In this document: piece after piece, positions 17,106 through 23,978 of the stretch
Position numbering within the stretch: the stretch's first letter is position 1
Layout: every line of letters starts with the position of its first letter
NCBI GenBank assembly: GCA_006218065.1
Contig: VBWE01000016.1
Coordinates: 20,959 to 84,958, forward strand
Direction of reading: 5' to 3'
DNA from: Bacteroidota bacterium
GTDB lineage: Bacteria; Bacteroidota; Bacteroidia; Palsa-965
DNA length: 64,000 nucleotides
Made by a program: the position numbers and the translations under genes
The notes under the pieces: model-generated
Told to the model about the DNA's origin: nothing
Database searches by the model: none
What the model saw: the letters and a program-made list of their open reading frames with translations, nothing else

Positions 17106-17246
17106 AATCCCGAAATACGCATTAGCGATAAAACAACCATTTTATGGTCTAATACTATCGGGATTCTCAAATCTAAACGTTAGAAACCAGTTGATTAGAA
17201 AGAATCAGCATCGAATAATTTTCTAACGTTTGATTTGGGATAATCC
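17106..17246. repeat. Dispersed structured repeat, copy A
   Basis: About 140 bases sharing the run from CGAAATACGCATTAGCGATAA to the terminal CTAACGyTTGATTTGGG with copy B at 63041-63163. It folds as two hairpins: AATCCCGA (17106-17113) with TCGGGATT (17158-17165) enclosing ACCAT/ATGGT, and 17168-17186 with 17220-17237. It lies between the divergent E1 gene and a lipoprotein gene. Confidence 0.8.
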
Positions 17247-17330
17247 GCTTTCCGAAGGAGCAAAAGACCATTTTCAGGGGGAAATAGCCGCTATTCTCTA
17301 TTTTTACGGCATACCTGATTTTATGCGACT

Positions 17331-18023
17331 ATGAGCAAGCAAATCTTTTTCGTTTTTTTTATCGCGATGATCAGCGCCTGTTCCGGCGATAAAACCGGGG
17401 AAAATACCGACAGCGCTGCAACAGAAACCAGCCACGGCATCCCGCAGGCCACTATCGGCGAAAGCCTTGTGCTGGAAGATCTCTGCACGATCAAAAGCGA
17501 AGCGGAACTGATTGAAAAATACGGGAAGGAAAACGTTACGCGCGATACGATCCCGGCCGGAGAAGGAACGTTTTATATCGGGACCAAACTTTTCCCGGGG
17601 ACTAACAAACAGGTGGAACTCAGCTGGAGCGATACGGTGAAATTTGAAAAACTGCTGTCCGCTATGATCCGCACCGGTTACGATTCGCTGCACAAACCGT
17701 TTGTAAACAACCAGTGGAAATCAAAAACCGGGATCAGGCTCGGGACAACCCTGCTCGAACTGGAACAGCTCAACGGAAAACCGTTCATTATTTTCGGTTT
17801 CGGCTGGGACTACGGCGGAATGCTGCAAAGCTGGGACAAAGGAAAACTGGAAAATGCGCAGGTGTTTGTGTCGCTTGAAAAACCCGAAGCCTGGGATTAT
17901 AAAGGAGAACTCGGAAAACTGTACGAAAAATTCCAGGGCGATTCCCAGTTCAAAACCGATAACGCGGATTTGCATAAGCTTAACCCGGTGGTGATGGAGA
18001 TTACGGTGAGTCCGGGGAAATAA
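17331..18023 (+). CDS. Lipoprotein of unknown function
   Basis: 230 residues with a short lipoprotein signal peptide (lipobox ISAC, C17). The mature part contains two repeated-looking alpha/beta units: EDLCTIKSEAELIEKYGKENVTRD (about 49-72) and TGIRLGTTLLELEQLNGKPF (about 132-151), as in small BLIP- or SmpA-like envelope modules. That comparison is tentative. Its TAA stop is the first three bases of a MITE-like element, so insertion may have set the present C-terminus. Confidence 0.65.
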   Translation: MSKQIFFVFFIAMISACSGDKTGENTDSAATETSHGIPQATIGESLVLEDLCTIKSEAELIEKYGKENVTRDTIPAGEGTFYIGTKLFPGTNKQVELSWSDTVKFEKLLSAMIRTGYDSLHKPFVNNQWKSKTGIRLGTTLLELEQLNGKPFIIFGFGWDYGGMLQSWDKGKLENAQVFVSLEKPEAWDYKGELGKLYEKFQGDSQFKTDNADLHKLNPVVMEITVSPGK

Positions 18024-18271
18024 CTCACCCCCCCGGCCCCCTCTCTCCGGGTTGGTTTTGTTTGTTTTCCAAAAATTTGTTTTTGTATCACCAACCCGCA
18101 AAGAGGGGGTGTCGTAATACATTTAATACCTGCGTCTTTGACGCAGGTATTAAATGCAGCCCGTAAATTTTTTAAGTAATGGTTCCCCCTCTTTGCGTCT
18201 TCGACGCAAAACGATCTTCCTGTTTATAAAAACATGTCGAAGACGGAGAGAGGGGGCCGGGGGGTGAGTTA
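18021..18271. mobile_element. MITE-like element with 28-bp terminal inverted repeats
   Basis: Ends 18021-18049 and 18244-18271 are reverse complements over 28 bases with one C/G indel (TAACTCACC...). Inside are nested perfect inverted repeats: 17-bp arms at 18120-18136/18140-18156, 8-bp at 18192-18199/18203-18210, CGCAAAGAGGGGG at 18099-18111 with its complement at 18186-18198, and GGGTTGG/CCAACCC. It has no coding capacity. The left end overlaps the upstream stop codon. A clear target duplication was not seen. Confidence 0.75.
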
Positions 18272-18275
18272 ACGG

Positions 18276-18308
18276 ACCACTTATAAAAGTGGGAGGGTCC
18301 GGCAGCTA
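18276..18308. repeat. 33-base repeat, copy 1
   Basis: ACCACTTATAAAAGTGGGAGG... to GGCAGCTA recurs with four differences at 20151-20182. The two copies flank the two-gene unit 18309-20079. Each can form a short hairpin around CTTATAAAAG. Confidence 0.65.
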
Positions 18309-18934
18309 TTATTTTAAACTGTCCAGCGGGTTAAAAATTGTTTTTCCGGCTGTATCCAGGATTTGAAATACCGGGGAGCCGGCAGAATCAACGGACAATA
18401 GTATCCTGGTTTTTCCCGCCGGGTCGCTCAACCTGATCGTTGCAGTTTTGTTTGAATTGCTGATCGAGACGCGTTCCTTACCTACGCTTCCTACTTTTTC
18501 AATATCGGCGCCCAGCGGCACCCGGTCTGTTATGCTGATACCGGCCTCATAATATGAACCGTCTTCGCTTTCATATTTTCCCAGGCCGATTTCCTCGGAA
18601 TTAGAGTAGTCAAATACGGTCATGGTCTGTTCACCCGACTCCACATTGACCAAAGCAATTCCACCGCACTCATTTCCTTTATCATTGTAAAATACCAGCC
18701 CGGCCGGGTGTACGCTGCGGGGATACTCTTTTCCATTCACGACAGGATTTGGAAACCTTTCAGGCCCTGATATTACAATTCTCGTTTTGTTCAGGCTGTC
18801 GACAATATTTATGCGGTTTACGTGTATTTCGTCAAAATGCTTTTCATCGGAATACTTTGAATAATACAGGTATGCAATGGCAATCAGCGAAACAGGAAAG
18901 TATATTGCGCGAAGTATTCCCAGTGTTTTTTCAT
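18309..18934 (-). CDS. Conserved Bacteroidota membrane-anchored protein, frameshifted at codon 3
   Basis: In the main frame the only usable start is a GTG at 18740 (143 residues), yet the frame stays open upstream and encodes a membrane helix plus KHFDEIHVNRINIVD, the usual beginning of a Bacteroidota family whose members also carry AGLVFYNDKGNECGG. The natural ATG at 18932-18934 is followed by six A (18926-18931) and is out of frame; with seven A it would read MKKTLGILRAIYFPVSLIAI and give 208 residues. So a one-base deletion is inferred, either real or an assembly error. It lies 17 bases downstream of the DUF5694-like gene. Function is unknown; there is one membrane helix at about residues 5-24. 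Confidence 0.65.
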
Positions 18935-18951
18935 CACAAGAGCAGGTTTGT

Positions 18952-20079
18952 TTAATTCAATTTGTCCGAAAAGGATACCAGTTTTATGTCGGGACAGGTC
19001 CTGAGATAACTTTCAAGGAAAGGTTTATGTGCAGCGCCTATCAGTACGATCATGCGCTTGCCGCGGGAAGCTGCAGCCGCTTTAAGGATATTGGAAGCGA
19101 TATTGAAATTGCGAACCTGCCAAAGCGAGTACCTGTAACGGTCAAGCCCTGACCCCATTTTTGTTTTTAAGAAAAAGCCCCACTGCGTTTGTACATCTGC
19201 AGCCTGGTATTCGGGAGAGTTCATATAGAGATAAAGCGGAAACAGGTTTTTATTTAAAGCAGCCTGGCTCATTTTTTTACTGAGTTCGGTGTAGAGTTTT
19301 GCGTTTGCGATTTCTTTATACAAAGGATGTGTTGAAATTTCAGCAGATAATTGTTCGCTGACAGGTAAAAGATTCAGGTCGTCGTAGTGGTCGTCTACCG
19401 GATACATTTTTTGAATACCCAGCATTTTTGCAAGCGGGATCGCGAGCTGGTGAATTTCATTTACAGTAGATAATTCGGCATTCAGTTTAGCGGAAATACT
19501 GTCATTAAAAACGTTGTTGTGCGTTCGTGATGCTTCCGGCAAATAGCTCCATTGGAGTAATGCCGAATAATAATCACATCCTGCAAGAAGTTCTTTAACT
19601 ATTTTCAGGCGTACATCGTCATTAAAGTTTCCGCTGTTAAGCAAGGAATCCGTTCCCGGGAAAGCCCGGGTGGAATTTCCCGCAAACAGGCCGGAGTAAA
19701 AAACAGGTTTGTCTGCAAAAGCCTGCGTTATGATTTTTGCATTTCCGTTCATCCCTGACATTTCACGAATCATCGTGGGTGGCATGCTTTCAATGCCAAT
19801 GATATCCGGCTTAAAAACGTTGAGCCTGGTAATCAATGAATCGACAAAAGAAGGTTGAAAAGAATCTGCCAGTTCGTTGAAATGCGGAGTCCCGATGACC
19901 AGGATTTCTGTTCGCTCGTCGTCTGCCAGCTGGTTATGCAATAAAGAGTCAATTGACAAGTCCGGGACCTTGTTTGCCGGCAAAGCAGTTTCACCCGGGC
20001 TGCCGTTGCACCCGGGGAAAGTTAAAAGAGACAAATAAAGCGTAACTGAAAACAGAAGTTTTGGGTACAGGTGTCTCAT
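18952..20079 (-). CDS. TraB/GumN-like (DUF5694-type) lipoprotein
   Basis: 375 residues from the ATG at 20079, which gives a lipoprotein signal peptide (MRHLYPKLLFSVTLYLSLLTFPGC, C24); an in-frame extension to 20148 adds polar residues and was rejected. Near the N-terminus EILVIGTPHFNE and KPDIIGIESMPP match the EIHVLGTxH...ExxP layout of TraB/GumN-like envelope proteins, and GKRMIVLIGAAHKPFLESYL near the end carries the second conserved GxxH. These folds may be metal-binding hydrolases, but activity is unproven. It probably forms an operon with the frameshifted gene after it. Confidence 0.72.
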   Translation of the reverse strand: MRHLYPKLLFSVTLYLSLLTFPGCNGSPGETALPANKVPDLSIDSLLHNQLADDERTEILVIGTPHFNELADSFQPSFVDSLITRLNVFKPDIIGIESMPPTMIREMSGMNGNAKIITQAFADKPVFYSGLFAGNSTRAFPGTDSLLNSGNFNDDVRLKIVKELLAGCDYYSALLQWSYLPEASRTHNNVFNDSISAKLNAELSTVNEIHQLAIPLAKMLGIQKMYPVDDHYDDLNLLPVSEQLSAEISTHPLYKEIANAKLYTELSKKMSQAALNKNLFPLYLYMNSPEYQAADVQTQWGFFLKTKMGSGLDRYRYSLWQVRNFNIASNILKAAAASRGKRMIVLIGAAHKPFLESYLRTCPDIKLVSFSDKLN

Positions 20080-20150
20080 AGCAGATCGTTTTGCTTGAGA
20101 CGACGGAGAATAGCATTTAGTTACAATCCGGGCAGAAGTGGGCCACATAG

Positions 20151-20182
20151 ACCGCTTATAAAAGGGGAGGGCCCGGCAGCTA
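20151..20182. repeat. 33-base repeat, copy 2
   Basis: ACCGCTTATAAAAGGGGAGG... to GGCAGCTA corresponds to 18276-18308. It runs directly into the terminator-like hairpin at 20169-20202. Confidence 0.65.
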
Positions 20183-20202
20183 CGAAACCGGACCCTTTTT
20201 TT
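20169..20202 (+). terminator. Orphan terminator-like hairpin
   Basis: GGGCCCGG (20169-20176) pairs with CCGGACCC (20188-20195, one mismatch) and is followed by seven T. No plus-strand gene ends nearby (the closest stop is 18023), so it may end an unseen small RNA or be part of the repeat. Confidence 0.45.
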
Positions 20203-20276
20203 ATTTGCACGAAACAGAACCCCCGTCTAACTAAAAGAACGATAACTTATCAAACTCTCAAACGCTAACAAAAAAA

Positions 20277-20648
20277 CTATATACACGATTTAATATGGCA
20301 TAACCTGGTGAATACTAATCCATTTCTTGATTTAATGCATTTCTCGTCGATTTTCCATTTGTTGCTGACAGGAAGACCAGGCTGGTAATTTTTCAGCAGA
20401 ATCGTATTGTCTTGCAATGTCCAGTTTCCCTGGATGTCAACCTTTTTTGCCGGGTTCGAATTGTCAACATAACGGAAAGTCTTGTCTTCGTTAATCGTCA
20501 GTTCAACCTGCACGGAGCCTTCGCCGGAATTATCGCAATTGCATACACCGTAAGTTCCCGTTTTGACGTTTTCCAAAGGTTGTTTTCCCTGGAAGGACAT
20601 GATGACCAGCGCTGTGGAAACTCCTAAAACAATTTTTATGTTTCTCAT
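20277..20648 (-). CDS. Small secreted protein of unknown function
   Basis: 123 residues from the ATG at 20648, with a hydrophobic signal (MRNIKIVLGVSTALVIMSFQG). The mature part reads as a single small beta-barrel: GTYGVCNCDNSGEGSVQVELTINEDKTFRYVDNS, GNWTLQDNTILLKNY and KWKIDEKC, a pattern seen in NlpE- or lipocalin-like envelope proteins where a baseline, a response and a threshold strand recur. Four cysteines (CNC, C, C) may form disulfides. An extension to 20714 lacks a signal. No operon partner. Confidence 0.6.
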   Translation of the reverse strand: MRNIKIVLGVSTALVIMSFQGKQPLENVKTGTYGVCNCDNSGEGSVQVELTINEDKTFRYVDNSNPAKKVDIQGNWTLQDNTILLKNYQPGLPVSNKWKIDEKCIKSRNGLVFTRLCHIKSCI

Positions 20649-20765
20649 TATTTTTTGTTTTAGTCCACCGAATGATTTAAACGGTTTAAGGGCAATTTCA
20701 CATATAAGACGCACGACCTTGCGCGGAAGTTACAGCCCGGATGATTTTTTTTCGAAAACGGGCTT

Positions 20766-22439
20766 TTACTTTTTGGCGCTGTCTTTTTTGCCGGACTTTT
20801 CAGGCTCAGCCAGCTCTTTCGGCAGATCATGATGGTAGTCATCATCTTCCGGCACATCCGACAGGTCGAGCCCGCTGCAGTCCACGCAGGCCAATCCCCT
20901 GGCCGTCATGATCCAGCGCCGGTCGGCCATATAGCCGTCCCAGGTATTGGAAACATTGGGTACGCCGTCCAGGATATCGCGGGTGCTTTTGTGCAGGAAA
21001 ATCACTTTGTTTTTCGGGACGCGCAGGTAAATATCTACCTGCTGCCCACGGTATTTATCGCCTTTGGCCAGTTCGAAACAGGAATTCAGGACGATGAGCG
21101 AATCTTTCTGAACGACTTTATAATGAATCCTCCGCGCGTTCTCGAAAGCCGTTTTCCGGTCGGGTCCTTCGGATGATTTGACTACGAGCAGTTCGAAACT
21201 GTCGCCTTCCGCTTCTTCGATGTGCAGGCCGGGATAGCCGAGCTTGATCGAATCTTCGCCTACTTTCCAGAGGTGCCATCCGCGCTCGTTGTACTGCCAG
21301 CGTGAATTGCCGTACCGTCCTGCGTCGTGTACAAGCATTTCGGGATCGATATTCACCTTCACGATCATCGTATCCTGTTTTGCGCCGGTGAGCGGGATGG
21401 TATTGCTCACTTCCCCGCCTTCCGCGAATTCGCTCACTGCGCTGGTGATCACCCAGATGCTGAGTACCAGTCCGGCGAGCCACAAACCGAGTGCGCTGAA
21501 GTTGATGATGTTATTCCTGTATTTCAGCTTCAGCAGGATCTGCATGCCTTTGTAGATCATCATCACGCAGGGGATGCCGAAGAAGAGCGCCGCCGCGGCA
21601 ATGGCCCAGCCGAACATGTAATCGGGAAAAATGCTGCGCACCACGTAATCAAAAGCTTCGGAGCTCACGTTGCTGATGCTGAACATGGACGTAAAAAGAC
21701 CGATCAGGAAAGCGATACCGACTACGACCATGATCCCGGCAAATAATTTTCCGAATACCCGGAACACGCCGCGGAAAAAATCGCCGATCGCGTCGCCGAA
21801 ACGGCTCTCGTTGCGCCAGCGTTCGCCCGAACCGCTCATTTTGCGTTTCAGGTTTTCGAATTCTTCTTCCACAGTGCGGCGGATATTGTTCACGTTGATG
21901 TTTTCACCGCGCATTTCCAGTTTTTCGGCGGTAGTCTGCGCTTTCGGGATGATGATCAGCAGCAGGATATAGAACAGCAGTCCTGTACCGAAAATAAAGA
22001 AGGCGATGGCGAATGCCGCACGGATCCAAACCGGGTCGATGCCGAAATAGTATCCCAGGCCGGTGCACACGCCGCCGATCACACCTTCGTCCGGGTCGCG
22101 GAAAAGCCTGCGGCGGCCGGGACCGAAAGATGTTTCCTGTTTCGGATCCTCGGTTTTTGTTTCCGTCTGCGCGTTGTCGCCGGCAAACTCTTCGGGCTCA
22201 CCCATGACTGCGATCACGTGATCGACGTCGGCCATCAGCACCACCTGTTTGCTCTGGCTGACACGCTCCTGCAGCATCTCGGCAATACGCGCCTCGATGT
22301 CGGCCATGATCTCGTCGCAGCCTTCGGAATTTTTGAAATATCCGCGGATGGTCAGCAGGTACTTGCCCAGTTTGTCGTAAGCATCTTCTTCGATGTGAAA
22401 AATAATGCCGCTGATATTGATTGTTACGGTCTTGTTCAT
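20766..22439 (-). CDS. PspC-domain multi-pass membrane protein
   Basis: 557 residues. A cytoplasmic N-terminal module (1-80: NISGIIFHIEEDAYDKLGKYL...MADIEARIAEML) typical of Bacteroidota PspC proteins is followed by a PspC domain (about 108-170: RRLFRDPDEGVIGGVCTGLGYYFGIDPVWIRAAFAI) and a hydrophobic helix. Further membrane segments are at about 230-260, 275-300 and 315-340; a large extracytoplasmic beta-rich domain (345-530) ends the chain. PspC proteins sense envelope stress. It starts 28 bases after a PadR-type repressor gene, the usual partner, which very likely controls it. Confidence 0.9.
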   Translation of the reverse strand: MNKTVTINISGIIFHIEEDAYDKLGKYLLTIRGYFKNSEGCDEIMADIEARIAEMLQERVSQSKQVVLMADVDHVIAVMGEPEEFAGDNAQTETKTEDPKQETSFGPGRRRLFRDPDEGVIGGVCTGLGYYFGIDPVWIRAAFAIAFFIFGTGLLFYILLLIIIPKAQTTAEKLEMRGENINVNNIRRTVEEEFENLKRKMSGSGERWRNESRFGDAIGDFFRGVFRVFGKLFAGIMVVVGIAFLIGLFTSMFSISNVSSEAFDYVVRSIFPDYMFGWAIAAAALFFGIPCVMMIYKGMQILLKLKYRNNIINFSALGLWLAGLVLSIWVITSAVSEFAEGGEVSNTIPLTGAKQDTMIVKVNIDPEMLVHDAGRYGNSRWQYNERGWHLWKVGEDSIKLGYPGLHIEEAEGDSFELLVVKSSEGPDRKTAFENARRIHYKVVQKDSLIVLNSCFELAKGDKYRGQQVDIYLRVPKNKVIFLHKSTRDILDGVPNVSNTWDGYMADRRWIMTARGLACVDCSGLDLSDVPEDDDYHHDLPKELAEPEKSGKKDSAKK

Positions 22440-22467
22440 TGGTATGCCGTTTTTCGGAATCGTTTTT

Positions 22468-22809
22468 TTACTGTTCTGTTTTTTTCTTTTTTGTTACCTG
22501 CCCGACAGAAGCGACAAGCTCATCCCAGGTAGATTCCAGTTCCTTCAGAAACTGCTGGCCGAGTTCTGTCAGCCGGTAATATTTGCGCGGCGGACCCGAT
22601 GTGGATTCTTCCCAGCGGTAAGTGAGCAGTCCCATGTTCTTCAACCGGGTGAGCAGCGGGTAAAGCGTTCCTTCCACCACAACCAGCCGGGCGCTTTTCA
22701 TCCGCTCGATGATCTCGGTCGGATAAGCGTCACCTTCCGAGAGGATGGACAGGATGCAAAACTCGAGTACTCCTTTCCGCATCTGCGCTTTGTTGTTTTC
22801 AATATTCAT
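22468..22809 (-). CDS. PadR-family transcriptional regulator
   Basis: 113 residues from the ATG at 22809 (MNIENNKAQMRKGVLEFCIL); this start matches the family, and an extension to 22869 would run through the promoter. The winged helix is at about 8-85 (LSEGDAYPTEIIERMK, VVVEGTLYPLLTRLKNMGLL, SGPPRKYYRLTELG), followed by a short C-terminal helix, so it is a PadR-s2 type dimer. It is co-transcribed with the PspC gene and probably represses this operon. A -33/-7 promoter lies directly upstream at 22855-22862. Confidence 0.93.
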   Translation of the reverse strand: MNIENNKAQMRKGVLEFCILSILSEGDAYPTEIIERMKSARLVVVEGTLYPLLTRLKNMGLLTYRWEESTSGPPRKYYRLTELGQQFLKELESTWDELVASVGQVTKKKKTEQ

Positions 22810-22854
22810 GTTTTCAGATAGCCTATGAGTGATTATACCATTAACTCGACATTG

Positions 22855-22862
22855 CAAAGGTA
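22855..22862 (-). promoter_or_regulatory. Bacteroidota promoter of the padR-pspC operon
   Basis: TACCTTTG on the minus strand matches TAnnTTTG, with a TTG 21 bases further upstream as -33 element. The inverted pair ATTGCA/TGCAAT spans the promoter and may be the PadR operator. Confidence 0.6.
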
Positions 22863-23037
22863 TATTCATAGGAAAGTATTATGCAATACATAGTACTAAA
22901 ATAAATCATAAAACATTGATTTTCAATGTTATTATTTTTTATGACTGGCATTTACCTTTTCTGCCTGGCCTGTTTTTTGAAAAAAATCAGGGCATCACCC
23001 GGGAAAAAGACCTTGAGAAATGTTTATACTTTCTACT

Positions 23038-23045
23038 TAGTTTTG
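23038..23045 (+). promoter_or_regulatory. Candidate -7 box for the TerC gene
   Basis: TAGTTTTG matches TAnnTTTG, 20 bases before the ATG at 23066. A TTG 22 bases upstream is a possible -33 element. Confidence 0.5.
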
Positions 23046-23065
23046 CACCTAAATCTATCCCACAT

Positions 23066-23832
23066 ATGAGTTTCCAGGAATCCCTGAACGATTTATTGAC
23101 AGTTAACGGCCTGATCAGTTTGCTTACCCTTTCGGTTCTGGAAGTGGTGCTGGGCATCGACAATATCATTTTCGTGTCCATCATCGCCGGGCGTTTGCCG
23201 AAGGAAAGGCAACGCAGCGCCTGGAATATCGGTCTTGCCGTGGCGATGATCCTGCGCGTGGGCCTGCTTTTCAGTATTACCTGGATTATGGGCATGGACA
23301 AAAATCCGCTCTTCGAAGTTTTCGAACACAGCGTAACTGTCCGCGATCTCGTTCTTTTTGCCGGCGGCGTTTTCCTCATGGTGAAAACCGTTTCTGAAAT
23401 TCACGCCAAAATCGAAGGCGAGGGTGAAGAAGAAAGCGAGGCAAGAAAAACAGTGTTTTTGCCATGGTACTGCTGCAGATCGTGCTCATCGACCTGGTTT
23501 TTTCATTCGATTCCATTCTTACCGCGGTAGGCATCAGCGACAGTCTCGCCGTGATGGTTTTCGCTGTCATCATTTCCACCGTGCTCATGATGGTTGCTTC
23601 CCGTTCAGTGGCCGATTTTATCGAGAAGCATCCTACGGTAAAAATGCTCGCGCTCGCTTTCCTGCTCATGATCTCTTTCCTGCTTATCCTGGATGCGGTG
23701 CACGTGGAAGTGCCGAAAGAATATGTGTATTGTTCGATGGCTTTTGCTTTCATCGTAGAACTGCTGAACATGCGTGTGCGGAAAAAGTCAGCGAAAAAAA
23801 CTGGGGAGAAACCGAAGGAAGAGAATAAGTAA
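23066..23832 (+). CDS. TerC-family integral membrane protein with an apparent frameshift
   Basis: The first part (from MSFQESLNDLLTVNGLI) and the second part (VLLQIVLIDLVFSFDSILTAVGIS) are the two halves of a TerC protein, lying in adjacent frames. They join at the A-run 23446-23450: one more A would give EARKNSVFAMVLLQIV without interruption and a protein of 255 residues, the normal family length. TerC proteins have about seven helices with acidic intramembrane motifs, here LGIDNIIF and FSFDSIL, and are linked to metal-ion (manganese) export and tellurite resistance. The deletion may be an assembly error, a real mutation or, less likely, programmed -1 slippage on AAAAAC. Confidence 0.8.
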
Positions 23833-23921
23833 AACGGAAAAGTTCGCAATAAAAATCGCCTCAGCTCCCGTCGAACCACTATCCTCTCCTTGGGAGAGGA
23901 AAGAGGTGAAGTCCGTAAAAC

Positions 23922-23958
23922 AAAAAAAAACGCCGGATGGAGATTCCGGCGTTTTTTT
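23922..23958. terminator. Bidirectional intrinsic terminator
   Basis: CGCCGGA (23931-23937) pairs with TCCGGCG (23945-23951), flanked by eight or more A and seven T. It separates the convergent TerC gene and the large T9SS gene. Confidence 0.9.
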
Positions 23959-23978
23959 GCGAACCGTTAAACAGCTTC

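Noticed and set aside
23883..23905. CTCTCC/GGAGAG hairpin as a second terminator after TerC
   Set aside because: The stem is only six base pairs with no T-run; the strong terminator at 23922-23958 is the better candidate.
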